From Paenirhodobacter ferrireducens (GTDB lineage Bacteria > Pseudomonadota > Alphaproteobacteria > Rhodobacterales > Rhodobacteraceae): a stretch of 64,000 nucleotides of DNA. Shown here piece by piece: positions 12,338 through 22,325 of the stretch (the first letter of the stretch is position 1; every line of letters starts with the position of its first letter). Location: positions 61,590 through 125,589 of the forward strand of contig NZ_SAVB01000014.1 of the NCBI RefSeq assembly GCF_004022265.1, given 5' to 3'. The position numbers were made by a program, and so were the translations under genes. Under the pieces are notes generated by a model. The model was not told the DNA's origin. It did not search any database and saw nothing but the letters and a program-made list of their open reading frames with translations.

Positions 12338-13897
12338 TCAGCCTTCGGGGCGCAGCACCACCGGCGTCGCCTTCAACGCCGCGGCCAGCGCGCCGAAGCG
12401 CGCCTCGACGACCTCGCCGAACAGCCCCGCGCCGCGTTTCGTCAGCTTCAGCTCGAGCGCGTTCTTCTTCGCCTTGTAATCGAGCGCGCCGACATCGGCC
12501 GGGTCCTCGATGGTGAACATCGCGGCGAAGCGCATCGCCTTGCCCAGCACCTCGGCCTCCTGGATCTGCTCGGGGGTGAGCAGGGCGAAAAGCGGCTCGA
12601 AGCGCGAGCCCGCGCGCGAGTTCTTGTAGCGGTGCAGCAGCGCAAGCCCGACGAAGACGCGCTCGGGATGGCTCAGCGCGGCAAGGTTGGCGCGGGTGAC
12701 ATTGTCGAAGCACGCCTCGGCGCGATAGTCGGGATGGGTGCGCCAGGTGGTGTCGTGCAGCAGGCAGGCGGCGCGGTGCAGGCGGAAGATTTCGGGCGGC
12801 ACCGGGCCGAACAGCGGCGCGATGAAGCTGTGCAGCTTCTTCCCGAATCCGGGCATCCGCGCCATCACCTTTTCCGAATAGCGGCAGGCCTCGACCAGCG
12901 GGTCGCGCTTGCGCAGCCGTTCGGGCATCTGCTCATAGAGCAGCCCCTCGCGGATGCCGTAGGAGGAGGTGTCGATCTCCTTCGGGCGGAAGGTCTCGAT
13001 CAGCTCGCGCAGCACGAGGGCGGCCAGCGGCACGAGGTCCATGCGCGCCTGCGAGGTGCCGGTGCGGGCGCGCAGCGCGGCAAGATCGCTCTTCTCGATC
13101 CAGTCGAGCGTCTTCAGCAGGCTTTCGGGCTCCATCCGGTATTCGTGCAGCACCAGAAGCGGATAGTTGCGCCGTTCCATGTCGAGGCGTGCAATGGCGC
13201 GCCACGAGCCGCCGACCAGATAGATCCGGTCGTGCTCGGTGCCGACGGCCTGGGCCAGATCCGCGACGGCGGCGCGGATGTGGGCGACCAGTTCCTTGCG
13301 ACCGCCCTTCACCTGTTGCAGCCGGAACGGGCCGAGCTGCGAGGTGGCGCGGCGGCCGACCCGGCCGTCGCCCACTTCGGCAAGCTCCATCGAGTTGCCG
13401 CCGATGTCGCAGATCAGCCCCTGCGCCTCGGGCCAGCCCAGAAGCACGCCCTGGGCCGACAGCCGCGCCTCCTCGGCGCCGTCGATGACATGCAGGTGCA
13501 GCCCCGTCTCCTTCTCGACAAGGCGCTGGAACTCGGGCCCGTCCTCGGCATCGCGCACCGCGGCGGTGGCAACGCAGGTCAGCGGGCCGATGTCCATGCC
13601 CTTCGCCAGCAGCGCAAAGCGCTTGAGTGCGGCGAAGGCGCGCTCGCGGCCCTGCGGGTTCAGCCGGCCGGTTTCGGCCAGCCCCTGACCGAGGCCCGCC
13701 ATCACCTTCTCGTTGTAGAAATACGCCGGGCTGCGCGCCGCGCCGTCGAACACCACCATCCGAACCGAGTTCGAGCCGACATCCACGACGCCGACGCGGC
13801 TGAGCGCGCGGGCGGAGGGGTCGTCGAACAACGGCTTGCCGAATGCATCCCAGTCGTCGGCCAGTGCCTGGCGCGGGGCTTCGGTCTTTCCGATCAT
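12338..13897 (-). CDS. ppx: Exopolyphosphatase, Ppx/GppA family
   Basis: The 519-residue protein belongs to the ASKHA phosphotransferase family that removes terminal phosphates from polyphosphate or pppGpp. It has the phosphate-1 loop VVDVGSNSVRMVVFD at about residues 37-51, an EEARLSAQGV segment, the phosphate-2 loop GLICDIGGNSMEL and a YGIREGLL motif. The C-terminal part is an HD-like helical domain (LHRAACLLHD). The polyphosphate kinase gene lies just upstream on the same strand (49-base gap), so synthesis and breakdown of polyphosphate are encoded together. Confidence 0.93.
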   Translation of the reverse strand: MIGKTEAPRQALADDWDAFGKPLFDDPSARALSRVGVVDVGSNSVRMVVFDGAARSPAYFYNEKVMAGLGQGLAETGRLNPQGRERAFAALKRFALLAKGMDIGPLTCVATAAVRDAEDGPEFQRLVEKETGLHLHVIDGAEEARLSAQGVLLGWPEAQGLICDIGGNSMELAEVGDGRVGRRATSQLGPFRLQQVKGGRKELVAHIRAAVADLAQAVGTEHDRIYLVGGSWRAIARLDMERRNYPLLVLHEYRMEPESLLKTLDWIEKSDLAALRARTGTSQARMDLVPLAALVLRELIETFRPKEIDTSSYGIREGLLYEQMPERLRKRDPLVEACRYSEKVMARMPGFGKKLHSFIAPLFGPVPPEIFRLHRAACLLHDTTWRTHPDYRAEACFDNVTRANLAALSHPERVFVGLALLHRYKNSRAGSRFEPLFALLTPEQIQEAEVLGKAMRFAAMFTIEDPADVGALDYKAKKNALELKLTKRGAGLFGEVVEARFGALAAALKATPVVLRPEG

Positions 13898-13946
13898 CTT
13901 TCGTCCTGCCGTGAGAGCGCCTGTGCGCGCCGGTCCAAACTAGCGC

Positions 13947-16109
13947 CTAGTCGGTGCTGTGGGCAAGCTCGGGCACGTCCTTTGCCCCTGCCGATCCGCG
14001 GCCGGAGAGCGAGGGGTTCTCCATGAAGAAGCGGTGGCAGGAGAACAGGTCCTGGCCCTCGGGCAGGTGGCGGATGAAGCGGCCGTCGGGTTGCAGGATC
14101 CAGCTTTGTGCCTCGTCGGCCATGTTCGCCGCCATGATCTGGCTGAGGATCTGCGCCTTCACCGTGTCGTTCTTCGCCTCGATCAGCGTTTCCACGCGGC
14201 GGTTGAGGTTGCGCCCCATCCAGTCGGCCGAGCTGAGGAACACCCGCGCCTTCTTCGAGGGCAGGCCGTGGCCGTTGCCGAAGCACACGATGCGCGAATG
14301 CTCGAGGAAGCGCCCGACGATCGACTTGACCCGGATATTCTCGCTCAGCCCCTTGATCCCCGGCCGCACGCCGCAGATGCCGCGGATGACGAGCGAGATC
14401 TTCACCCCCGCGGCGCTGGCGGCATAAAGCGCGTCGATCACCTCGGGGTCGATCAGGCTGTTCATCTTTGCCCAGATCTCGGCCGGTCGGCCTGCCTTCG
14501 CATGTTCGCCCTCGGCGCGGATCAGCTCGAGCAGTCGCGGCTTGAGCGAGATCGGCGAGATCGCGAGATTCTCGAGCCCCTCGGGCTGGACGTAGCCCGA
14601 GAGGTAGTTGAACACCTTCGTCGCATCGCGGCCAAGCGCCGGATCGCAGGTGAAGAGGCTCAGGTCGGTGTAGATCTTCGCGGTGATCGGGTGATAGTTG
14701 CCGGTGCCGAAATGGGTGTAGGTGACGAGCGCATCGCCCTCGCGCCGCACCACGGTCGAGATCTTCGCATGCGTCTTCAGGTGCATGAAGCCATAGACGA
14801 CATGCGCGCCGGCGCGTTCCAGCCGGCGCGACTGGCGGATGTTCGCGGCCTCGTCGAAGCGCGCCTTCAACTCCACCAGTGCCATCACCGACTTGCCGTT
14901 CTCGGCCGCCTCGCACAGCGCGTCGACGATCGGGCTGTCCTTCGAGGTGCGATAGAGCGTCTGCTTGATCGCCAGCACGTTCGGGTCGTTCGCCGCCTGC
15001 TGCAGGAAGCGGATGACCATGTCGAAGGTCTCGTAGGGGTGGTGCAGCAGCATGTCCTTCTGCCGGATCGCGGCGAACATGTCGCCATCGTGATCCTGCA
15101 CGCGCTCGGGCACGCGCGGGGTGAAGGGCGGCCAGAGCAGGTCGGGGCGCGAGGACAGCACCAGCTCCTTGAGGTCGGCGACGCCCAAGAGGCCCTTGAC
15201 CTCGACGACCTCGTCGCGGTCGACGTGCAGCTCGTCCATGATCAGCGAGCGCAGGCTTTCGGGCGCGCCCGAGGTGATCTTCAGCCGGATCACCTGACCG
15301 CGGCGGCGCCGCTTCAGCGCGGTCTCGAACTCGCGCACCAGATCCTCGGCCTCGTCCTCGACCTCGAGGTCGCTGTCGCGCAGCACGCGGAAGGCACAGG
15401 AGCCGGTGTCGGTATAGCCCGGGAAGAGCGAGCCGAGATGCAGCATCAGCAGCTCTTCGAGCGGCAGGAAGCGCGCCTCGCCGGGCAGCCGCACGAAGCG
15501 GTCGATCTGCTGGGGGATCGGCAGCAGCGCCTGCAGCCGGCGCTTGTCGGTCTGCCGCTCGAGCTCCAGCGCCAGACAGAAGCCGGTGTTCGGGATGAAC
15601 GGGAAGGGGTGCGCCGGGTCGATGGCGAGCGGCGAGAGCACCGGAAAGACCTTGGCGAGGAAGTGCTCGGCCAGGAAATCGCGGTCTTCCTTGGTCAGCT
15701 TGCCGCGGCTCAGGATGTGGATGCCGGCGGCCTCCATGCCCCGGCGCAGCGCGTTCCAGGTGGTCTGCTGCGTTTCCATCAGGCGGCGCGCGTCGGCGTT
15801 TATCAGCGCCAGCTGTTCGGAGGGCGTCAGTCCGTCGTCCGAGGGGATGACATTGCCCTCGCGCACCAGTTCCATCAGCCCCGCGACGCGCACGGTGTAG
15901 AACTCGTCGAGATTGGTGGCCGAGATCGACAGGAAGCGCAGCCGTTCGAGCAGCGGCACCCGCGGATTCGCGGCCTCTTCCAGAACCCGCCAGTTGAAGG
16001 CAAGCCAGCTCAGCTCGCGATTGAAGAAACGACGCGGGCCGGCGACCTCCTCGGGCGGGAGCTCGACAGCGGCGGGGAACGGGGTCTTGAGGAAATCTGC
16101 CTGGGTCAT
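13947..16109 (-). CDS. ppk1: Polyphosphate kinase 1
   Basis: The 720-residue enzyme polymerises the ATP gamma-phosphate into polyphosphate. The start at 16109 ([11 protein letters not shown]) precedes the family motif [12 protein letters not shown]; the longer open frame upstream is not protein-like. The phospholipase-D-like domains are visible: [29 protein letters not shown], and THFGTGNYH with the histidine expected to be phosphorylated. It is about 30 residues longer than E. coli Ppk. It forms a minus-strand block with hdaA and the permease upstream and ppx downstream. Confidence 0.95.
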   Translation of the reverse strand: MTQADFLKTPFPAAVELPPEEVAGPRRFFNRELSWLAFNWRVLEEAANPRVPLLERLRFLSISATNLDEFYTVRVAGLMELVREGNVIPSDDGLTPSEQLALINADARRLMETQQTTWNALRRGMEAAGIHILSRGKLTKEDRDFLAEHFLAKVFPVLSPLAIDPAHPFPFIPNTGFCLALELERQTDKRRLQALLPIPQQIDRFVRLPGEARFLPLEELLMLHLGSLFPGYTDTGSCAFRVLRDSDLEVEDEAEDLVREFETALKRRRRGQVIRLKITSGAPESLRSLIMDELHVDRDEVVEVKGLLGVADLKELVLSSRPDLLWPPFTPRVPERVQDHDGDMFAAIRQKDMLLHHPYETFDMVIRFLQQAANDPNVLAIKQTLYRTSKDSPIVDALCEAAENGKSVMALVELKARFDEAANIRQSRRLERAGAHVVYGFMHLKTHAKISTVVRREGDALVTYTHFGTGNYHPITAKIYTDLSLFTCDPALGRDATKVFNYLSGYVQPEGLENLAISPISLKPRLLELIRAEGEHAKAGRPAEIWAKMNSLIDPEVIDALYAASAAGVKISLVIRGICGVRPGIKGLSENIRVKSIVGRFLEHSRIVCFGNGHGLPSKKARVFLSSADWMGRNLNRRVETLIEAKNDTVKAQILSQIMAANMADEAQSWILQPDGRFIRHLPEGQDLFSCHRFFMENPSLSGRGSAGAKDVPELAHSTD

Positions 16110-16159
16110 GGAGCGCTTATGGATCTGAAATGTAATGGCTCGGTGACAGTCTGCGCGTC

Positions 16160-16837
16160 TCAGCCGAGACTGTCCAGCACCTCGGCGGCCATCGTCCGGG
16201 TGACCGGCCGGCCCTCGGCGACGGCGCGGGCATCGAGCGCGGCGACGATCCGCCGCGCGGTGCCGAGCGAGCGGTCCATGCGGGTGACGAGCCAAGGGAT
16301 GAGGCTGTGCGGCACCTTGGTCTGGCGGTCGGCGAAAAGCTTGACCAGCACCGCGGACAGCAGCGCATCGTCGGGTGGCGTGATCCGCACCGAGGCGGTG
16401 GCCTCCATCCGGCTGGCGAGATCGGCGAGCGTCAGGCCCCAGTCGCGCGGCGGCGCGGCGGCGGTCAGCAACAGCCGCCCGCCCTCGGCCTGCATCAGGT
16501 TGTGCAGGTGAAACAGCGCGGCCTGCGCGGCGGGGCTGCCGGCGACGCGCTGCGCATCCTCGACGACGCAGGCGCCGGCGCGGACGAGGGCAGGGGCGGC
16601 CTCGTCGGTCAGGCCGGCCGCGGCCACCACCGGCACACCGCCCTGGGCCTCGGCCCAGATCGCGGCCAGATGCGACTTGCCCGCGCCCTCGGGCCCGATC
16701 AGCAGCATCCGCCCCGAGGGCCAGCTTTCGGGCGCATCAAGCGTGGCGAGCGCAAGTGCGTTCGCGGGGGCGACGAAGAAATCGTCGCGGCCCCGTGCAG
16801 AGCGCACGGGCAGGTCGAGGATCAGCTGGCGGATCAT
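16160..16837 (-). CDS. hdaA: HdaA, DnaA-related regulatory inactivation protein
   Basis: The 225-residue protein resembles the AAA+ part of DnaA without its DNA-binding domain. [26 protein letters not shown] is the typical N-terminus with the clamp-binding QLxLDLP-type motif (residues 4-9). [11 protein letters not shown] is the Walker A motif, and [15 protein letters not shown] is the sensor-2 region. In alphaproteobacteria this protein, with the beta clamp, promotes hydrolysis of DnaA-ATP. The start lies one base after the stop of the permease gene (TGA-g-ATG), so the two are translationally coupled. Confidence 0.87.
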   Translation of the reverse strand: MIRQLILDLPVRSARGRDDFFVAPANALALATLDAPESWPSGRMLLIGPEGAGKSHLAAIWAEAQGGVPVVAAAGLTDEAAPALVRAGACVVEDAQRVAGSPAAQAALFHLHNLMQAEGGRLLLTAAAPPRDWGLTLADLASRMEATASVRITPPDDALLSAVLVKLFADRQTKVPHSLIPWLVTRMDRSLGTARRIVAALDARAVAEGRPVTRTMAAEVLDSLG

Positions 16838-16838
16838 C

Positions 16839-17939
16839 TCAGGCGCCTTCCGTTTCGTCGGCGAGGGTCGCGGGCTGCTCCTGCAGCGCCTCGATCCCCC
16901 GGTAGAGCCGGCCCTCCAGATACCGGTCAAGTGCGAAACGGGCAAGCACCCCGATTACCGCGGCGACCGGCACGGCGACCAGCATGCCGACGAAGCCGAA
17001 GATCGTGCCGAAGGCAGAAAGCGCGAAGATCAGCCACAACGGGTGCAGCCCGACCGACGAGCCGACGAGGCGCGGGGTGATGACGTTGCCTTCGAGGAAC
17101 TGGCCGGCGACGAAGATCCCGGCGACGATGCCGATCGACATCCAGTCGCCCCAGAACTGGTAGAGCGCGAGCCCGATCGACAGCACCCCGCCGATCACCG
17201 CGCCGACATAGGGGATGAAGGTCAGCCCGCCGGCGATCGCGCCGGCGATCAGGCCGAAGTTCAGCCCGGCGAGCATCAGCGCGATGGCATAGAAGCTGCC
17301 GAGGATCAGGCAGACCGAGACCTGCCCGCGCACGAAGCCCGAGAGCACCTTGTCGATCTGGCGCGCGATGGCGCGGACCTGCTCGGCATGGTCGCGCGGC
17401 AGCCAGCCGTCGACCTTGGCCACCATCCGGTCCCAGTCGAGCAGCATGTAGAAGGCGACGACCGGCACCACGACGATGAAGACGACGAAGTTCACCACGC
17501 TCATCGCCGAGCTGAGCACGGTCTGTGCGAGTTCGCCGCCGCGCGCCTTCACCGCCTCGCCGAGCGACAGAAGCGTCTCGTTCACCACCGAGCCGGGCTC
17601 CATCATCGAGGGGAAGCGGGCGGTGAGGAATTCCTGCAGATGCAGCGCCATCTCGGGCGCGGTGGCGACCAGCTGGCTGAGCTGGCGCACCAGCATCGGG
17701 ATGACGGCAAGGCCGATCACCACGAAGGCGAGGGTGGCAATCAGCGCGATGGTACCGGTGGCGAGCGCCCGCGACAGCCCCAGCCGTTCCAGCCGGTCGG
17801 CGACCGGGTCGAGGAAATAGGCGATGGCGCCGCCCACGAGGAAGGGCAGGATCACCGCGCCCAGCCACCACAGCGCGGCGAAGAAGATCACCGCGGCGAT
17901 CCCCCAGTACGTCAGTTGCGCGCGTGCGGGCAAGGCCAT
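16839..17939 (-). CDS. AI-2E/PerM-family permease
   Basis: The 366-residue inner-membrane protein has about eight hydrophobic segments and the PerM family pattern: two N-terminal helices, a soluble middle part (about residues 65-150), then FIPYVGAVIGGVLSIGLAL and a C-terminal group including LVGSSVGLHPLWLIFAL. Family members have been tied to autoinducer-2 export or ion transport; the substrate here is unknown. In Rhodobacterales it commonly precedes hdaA (from memory). No signal for regulation is visible. Confidence 0.88.
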   Translation of the reverse strand: MALPARAQLTYWGIAAVIFFAALWWLGAVILPFLVGGAIAYFLDPVADRLERLGLSRALATGTIALIATLAFVVIGLAVIPMLVRQLSQLVATAPEMALHLQEFLTARFPSMMEPGSVVNETLLSLGEAVKARGGELAQTVLSSAMSVVNFVVFIVVVPVVAFYMLLDWDRMVAKVDGWLPRDHAEQVRAIARQIDKVLSGFVRGQVSVCLILGSFYAIALMLAGLNFGLIAGAIAGGLTFIPYVGAVIGGVLSIGLALYQFWGDWMSIGIVAGIFVAGQFLEGNVITPRLVGSSVGLHPLWLIFALSAFGTIFGFVGMLVAVPVAAVIGVLARFALDRYLEGRLYRGIEALQEQPATLADETEGA

Positions 17940-18014
17940 GGCTCCTCCGGTCGGGCAGTCTTTCCCAGATTGCCGTTTCCGCGCGGATTTTCAAGGCCGT
18001 GCCGCGCCGCGGCG

Positions 18015-19220
18015 TCAAGACAGGCGTTCGATCGCCATCGCCGTGGCCTCGCCGCCGCCGATGCACAGCGAGGCGACGCCGCGGGCAAGGCCGTGGGTTT
18101 CGAGCGCGGCCAGCAGCGTCACCAGCACCCGCGCCCCCGAGGCACCGATCGGGTGGCCAAGGGCGCAGGCCCCGCCATGCACGTTGACCTTGTCATGCGG
18201 CAGGTCGAGATCGCGCATCGCCGCCATGGCGACGACGGCGAAGGCCTCGTTCACCTCGAAGAGGTCGACATCGTGCAGGTCCCAGCCGGTCTTCTGCGCC
18301 AGCTTGCGCATCGCGCCGATCGGCGCGGTCGGGAACAGGTTCGGCCGGTCGGCGTGGGTGGTCTGCCCGACGATGCGCGCGCGCGGGCGCAGGCCGCGCC
18401 GCTCGGCCTCGGAGGCGCGCATCAGCACCAGCGCCGCCGCCCCGTCGGAAATCGACGAGCTGTTCGCCGCGGTCACCGTGCCGCCCGGGCGGAAGGCGGG
18501 CTTCAGCCCGGCGATCTTGTCGGGGCGGGCCTTGCCGGGCTGTTCGTCGGTGTCGATCCGCGCCTCGGCCCGGCCCCGTTTCACCGTGACCGGGGCGATC
18601 TCGCCGGCGAAACGGCCCTCGCGGATCGCCGCCTGCGCGCGGGCGAGCGAGGCGAGCGCGAAGGCGTCCTGCGCCTCGCGGCTGAACTGATAGGCCTCGG
18701 CGCAATCCTCGGCGAAGGTGCCCATCAGGCGGCCGCGGTCATAGGCATCCTCGAGCCCGTCGAGGAACATGTGGTCAAGCACCGCGCCATGGCCCATGCG
18801 CAGCCCGGCCCGCGCCTTCGGCAGCAGGTAGGGGGCGTTCGACATGCTCTCCATGCCGCCCGCGACGATGATCTCCGCGCCGCCCGCGACGATCTGTTCA
18901 TGGGCGAGCATCGCGGCCTTCATCCCCGAGCCGCACATCTTGTTCACCGTGGTCGCGCCGGCGCCAAGCGGCAACCCGGCGCCAAGGCCCGCCTGCCGCG
19001 CCGGGGCCTGGCCCTGGCCCGCGGGCAGGACGCAGCCCATCACCACCTCCTCGACCATCTCGGGCGCAAGACCCGCCCCGGCCAGCGCCGCGGCAATCGC
19101 TGCCGCGCCAAGCTCGGCCGCCGTCGCGCCGGCCAGATCGCCCTGAAACCCGCCCATCGGCGTGCGCGCGGCGCCGACGATCACGATCGGATCGCGCTCC
19201 ATCCCTGCGGCCCCGCTCAT
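18015..19220 (-). CDS. Acetyl-CoA acetyltransferase (thiolase)
   Basis: The 401-residue thiolase has the nucleophilic cysteine in [11 protein letters not shown] (Cys96), the GEFAV-region equivalent [11 protein letters not shown], the [16 protein letters not shown] histidine loop, and the second catalytic cysteine in [13 protein letters not shown]. It cleaves or forms acetoacetyl-CoA or a related 3-oxoacyl-CoA. Its ATG overlaps the stop of the upstream SDR gene (ATGA), so dehydrogenase and thiolase are made together: a short beta-oxidation or branched-chain acyl-CoA pair. Polyhydroxybutyrate synthesis is possible but no PHA synthase is near. Confidence 0.92.
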   Translation of the reverse strand: MSGAAGMERDPIVIVGAARTPMGGFQGDLAGATAAELGAAAIAAALAGAGLAPEMVEEVVMGCVLPAGQGQAPARQAGLGAGLPLGAGATTVNKMCGSGMKAAMLAHEQIVAGGAEIIVAGGMESMSNAPYLLPKARAGLRMGHGAVLDHMFLDGLEDAYDRGRLMGTFAEDCAEAYQFSREAQDAFALASLARAQAAIREGRFAGEIAPVTVKRGRAEARIDTDEQPGKARPDKIAGLKPAFRPGGTVTAANSSSISDGAAALVLMRASEAERRGLRPRARIVGQTTHADRPNLFPTAPIGAMRKLAQKTGWDLHDVDLFEVNEAFAVVAMAAMRDLDLPHDKVNVHGGACALGHPIGASGARVLVTLLAALETHGLARGVASLCIGGGEATAMAIERLS

Positions 19221-19984
19221 TTCGGCGCCATCCGCAATGCGCCGTCGAGGCGGATCACCTCGCCGTTCAGCATCCGGTTCTCGCAGATGTGGCGCACCAG
19301 CGCCGCATATTCCGCGGGCTGGCCAAGCCGGGCCGGGAAGGGAACCGAGGCGCCAAGGCTTGCCTGCACCTCCTCGGGCAGCCCGGCCATCATCGGCGTG
19401 CGGAAGATGCCCGGCGCGATGGTGACGACACGGATGCCGCTGCGGGCAAGTTCGCGCGCCGCGGGCAGGGTGAGCGCCGCGACGCCGCCCTTCGAGGCCG
19501 CATAGGCCGCCTGACCGATCTGTCCGTCGAAGGCCGCGATCGAGGCGGTGTTGACGATCACCCCGCGCTCGCCATCCTCGCCCGCCGGGTTCCGGGCCAT
19601 CGCAGCGGCGGCCAGACGCATCATGTTGAAGGTGCCGATCAGGTTCACCCGGATCGCGCGCTCGAAGCTTTCCAAGGCATGCGGGCCGTCGCGGCCGAGG
19701 ATCTTCTCGCCCGGGGCGATGCCCGCACAGTTCACCAGCGCATCGACCCGCCCGAAGGCGTCGCGTGCCGCGTCGATGGCCGCCTTCCCCTCGGCCTCGC
19801 TCGTCACGTCGGTCCGCTGGAACCGTGCGGCATCGCCCAGCTCCGCTGCGCTCGCTGCCCCCGCCTCGGCGTTGACATCGAGCAGGACGGCCCTCCCGCC
19901 GCCAGAAACCACCATCTGCGCCACCGCGGCGCCGAGCCCCGAGCCCGCGCCGGTGATCAGGAACACCCGATCCTCGATCTGCAT
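19217..19984 (-). CDS. SDR 3-hydroxyacyl-CoA dehydrogenase-like oxidoreductase
   Basis: The 255-residue short-chain dehydrogenase has the Rossmann motif [10 protein letters not shown], the NAD-type acidic residue after strand 2 (LLDVNAE), NCAG, and the catalytic YAASKGG. The segment [17 protein letters not shown] and the overall pattern resemble type II 3-hydroxyacyl-CoA dehydrogenases (HSD17B10-like). A GGAGGAGAC ribosome site precedes ATG 19984. It overlaps the thiolase start and is divergent from an AraC regulator with a palindrome between them, so that regulator probably controls the pair. Confidence 0.88.
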   Translation of the reverse strand: MQIEDRVFLITGAGSGLGAAVAQMVVSGGGRAVLLDVNAEAGAASAAELGDAARFQRTDVTSEAEGKAAIDAARDAFGRVDALVNCAGIAPGEKILGRDGPHALESFERAIRVNLIGTFNMMRLAAAAMARNPAGEDGERGVIVNTASIAAFDGQIGQAAYAASKGGVAALTLPAARELARSGIRVVTIAPGIFRTPMMAGLPEEVQASLGASVPFPARLGQPAEYAALVRHICENRMLNGEVIRLDGALRMAPK

Positions 19985-20074
19985 TGTCTCCTCCCTCTCG
20001 TGGCCCGGGCGCCGCAGCGCACCGAGCCGGGGACAGGATCGCGCGGTGCAAGGGTTGCAGACAATGACATTCAG

Positions 20075-20091
20075 GATCACATTGTGTGATC
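20075..20091. promoter_or_regulatory. Palindromic operator candidate between SDR and AraC genes
   Basis: GATCACA-TTG-TGTGATC is a perfect 7+7 inverted repeat, flanked by a looser extension (GACATTC on the left, AAATGCC on the right). It lies in the 142-base gap between the divergent SDR and AraC-type genes, 35 bases before the regulator start and 90 before the SDR start. This is the expected place for a shared operator. The binding protein is not known. Confidence 0.5.
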
Positions 20092-20126
20092 GGAAATGCC
20101 ATGACCGGCCGGGCAGGGAGAATGTG

Positions 20127-21110
20127 ATGGAACGGCGGATGATCGCGCCCGGCTTTGTTGAGGACGCGCTGGCTTGCCTCGCCGCGCAGGGGATCGAGGC
20201 GGCGCCGCTGCTGCGCAAGGTCGGGCTCCCCGCGGTGGTGGCGGATCCGATCACCGGGGCCGAGTTCGGGGCGCTCTGGCTCGCCATGGCCGAGGCCGCG
20301 CGCGACGAGTTCTTCGGCCTCGGCGCGCGGCCGATGCGGCCGGGCAGTTTCGCGCTGATGTGTCAGGCGGCGCTGCACACCGGCACGCTTGGCCATGCGC
20401 TGCGCCGGGCGCTGCGCTTCCTGAACGTGGTGCTGGACGAGCCGCAGGGGCGGCTGGTGGTGCAGGGCGCCGAGGCCGAGGTGGTGCTGTCCTCGACCGC
20501 GCCCCGCAGCGCCTTCGCCTATCGCACCTATTGGCTGATCCTGCTCGGCCTTGCCTGCTGGCTGATCGGGCGGCGGATCCCGCTGCGGCAGGTGGAATTC
20601 GCCTGTCCGGCGCCGGCGCATCGGGTCGATTACCGACTGTTCTTCGGCGCGCCGGTGCATTTCGACCGCAAGGCGAGCCGGCTGAGCTTTGACGCGGCTT
20701 ATCTGGCGCTGCCGGTGATCCGCTCGGAACGTGCGCTGAAGGTGTTCCTGCGTGGGGCACCGGCAAACCTTCTGGTGCGCTATCGCCACGATGCGGGGCT
20801 GGCGGGGCGGCTGCGCGCCGAGCTGCGCGCCGCGCCGCCCGGGCAATGGCCGGGGGGCGAGGAGCTGGCGGCGCGCTTCGGCCTGTCGCCCGCGACGCTG
20901 CGCCGGCACTTGAAGGCCGAGGGGCAGGGCTTTGCCGCGATCCGCGACGAGGTACGCGCCGTCGCGGCGCAGCGGCTGTTGCGCGACAGCGACCGCCCCA
21001 TCGCCGCGATCGCGGCCGAGCTGGGCTACAGCGAGCCCGGCGCCTTCCACCGGGCCTTCCGCAAGTGGACGGGTCTCAGCCCCGGCGCCTTCCGCGCCGC
21101 CGCGGGCTAG
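20127..21110 (+). CDS. AraC-family transcriptional regulator
   Basis: The 327-residue protein has a large N-terminal domain of the arabinose-binding-like type seen in OruR/ArgR-like regulators (PF12625 pattern) and a C-terminal double helix-turn-helix ([20 protein letters not shown] and [25 protein letters not shown]). ATG 20127 has an AGGGAG site upstream. It is divergent from the SDR-thiolase pair and probably responds to an acyl or amino-acid-derived metabolite. Its stop overlaps that of the next gene on the opposite strand (CTAG). Confidence 0.85.
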   Translation: MERRMIAPGFVEDALACLAAQGIEAAPLLRKVGLPAVVADPITGAEFGALWLAMAEAARDEFFGLGARPMRPGSFALMCQAALHTGTLGHALRRALRFLNVVLDEPQGRLVVQGAEAEVVLSSTAPRSAFAYRTYWLILLGLACWLIGRRIPLRQVEFACPAPAHRVDYRLFFGAPVHFDRKASRLSFDAAYLALPVIRSERALKVFLRGAPANLLVRYRHDAGLAGRLRAELRAAPPGQWPGGEELAARFGLSPATLRRHLKAEGQGFAAIRDEVRAVAAQRLLRDSDRPIAAIAAELGYSEPGAFHRAFRKWTGLSPGAFRAAAG

Positions 21111-22012
21111 CGCGCGCGGGCGGCGCGCAGCGTGGCCGAGGGCGGCTCGCCGAAGTGCGCGGCATAGCCCGTCGAGAACCGGCCCAGATGCACGAAGCCC
21201 CATTTCATCGCGACCTCGGTGACGGTGGTGTCTTCGGAGGCCGCCCGAAGGTCGCGCCGCGCCCCGTCGAAGCGTTGCCGGCGCAGCCAGTCCACCGGGC
21301 CGATGCCCACGCTTTGCGCGAAGGCGCGGCGCAGCTCGGCGACCGGCACGCCCAGCTCGCGGGCGAGCACCGTCACCGAGGGGGTTTCCAGCTCGCCCCG
21401 GCGCAACAGCGCCTCGGCACGGCGAAACAGCCGGTAGTCGCGCCGCGCCGCACCGCCATGGAAGGCCGCGCCGAAGCGCGCGCGGTGCCACAGCTTGCCG
21501 AGGTTGTAGAAGGCAAGCTCGGGGATCAGCGCCGAGACCGCCCCGGGCGCGTCGAGCAGCATCACGAACCATTCGGCCAGCGCGCGCATCTCGGCCGCCT
21601 CGGGCAGGGCGAGGAAGGCCGCATCCAGTGCCATCCGTCCCGCGGGCACGCCCTGACCGGCGGCGAAGGCCTCGGCATCGGCCTCGACCATCAGGATCTC
21701 GGTGCCGGCCGGCAGTTCCGCCAGATGCTCCTCGCCGCCGCGGATGAAGCCGGTGAGTCCGCCCGCGCAGGACTCGGCGTTGAAGCGCCAGGGCGCGGGG
21801 GCGGCCAGCGCCTGCACGAAGATCACCTTGCCCTCGGGCGGTGCCGTGCTCTGCTCGACGCCGATCTCGAGCCGTTCGCGCGAGATCGTCAGCCCGGGCA
21901 GGGAAAGCCGGTCGATCGCGCCGCGATAGGCGCCGGGCTCGCTTTGCACATAGCGCTGCGACCAGCCGGCCAGACCGCGCTCCTGCTCGGCGCTGTCGCG
22001 GAAGGTCTGCAC
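21107..22012 (-). CDS. AraC-family regulator, probable controller of the amine dehydrogenase operon
   Basis: The product is about 301 residues if it starts at GTG 22012; the frame is open to an ATG at 22210, but those 66 residues are Pro/Arg-rich and unlike protein. No good ribosome site decides the start. The C-terminal helix-turn-helix pair is VLARELGVPVAELRRAFAQ and VTEVAMKWGFVHLGRFSTGY, like the EutR/aromatic-catabolism branch. It is divergent from the amine dehydrogenase operon, hence the suggested target. The mau clusters I know use a LysR regulator (MauR), so this would be different wiring. Confidence 0.75.
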   Translation of the reverse strand: MQTFRDSAEQERGLAGWSQRYVQSEPGAYRGAIDRLSLPGLTISRERLEIGVEQSTAPPEGKVIFVQALAAPAPWRFNAESCAGGLTGFIRGGEEHLAELPAGTEILMVEADAEAFAAGQGVPAGRMALDAAFLALPEAAEMRALAEWFVMLLDAPGAVSALIPELAFYNLGKLWHRARFGAAFHGGAARRDYRLFRRAEALLRRGELETPSVTVLARELGVPVAELRRAFAQSVGIGPVDWLRRQRFDGARRDLRAASEDTTVTEVAMKWGFVHLGRFSTGYAAHFGEPPSATLRAARAR

Positions 22013-22325
22013 GCTGCGGCTGGCGGGAATCGGCTGCAAGGGGCACCGGGGGCTGAACGGATGGGGACCTCTCCATCGCCGGGCCGGGGCGGGGCTGTGT
22101 AAAGATGTCGCGCCCCGGGGCGCGGGGGCGAAACCGGCGCCGCCCGGAATTTGGGCGCATCCCTCGGGGCCCTGCGCGATTCGCGACCGCGACCCGAGTC
22201 GCGGCGCCATCCGGTGTTTCCGAATCGCCCGGATTTTCAGCGGAAATGGCCGTCGCCGGTGGATAGCGGGGGAAATGCGGCCGCCGCTAGCCTGATCACG
22301 GGACCTTCATGGAAGGAGAGAAACC
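22013..22325. promoter_or_regulatory. Divergent control region upstream of the amine dehydrogenase operon
   Basis: These 313 bases lie between the AraC-type gene and aauB. TTTCCG (22217-22222) and CGGAAA (22241-22246) form an inverted pair 18 bases apart, and AATCGCCCGGATT lies inside it. TAGCCT at about 22290 is a possible -10 box with no good -35, as is usual for activated promoters. An AAGGAGAG ribosome site precedes ATG 22326. The assignments are tentative. Confidence 0.35.

Noticed and set aside
18015..22160. Continuous minus-strand frame of 1381 codons that ends in thiolase
   Set aside because: Only the last 401 codons are thiolase. The rest is the antisense or alternate frame of the SDR and AraC genes, so this is not a fusion protein.
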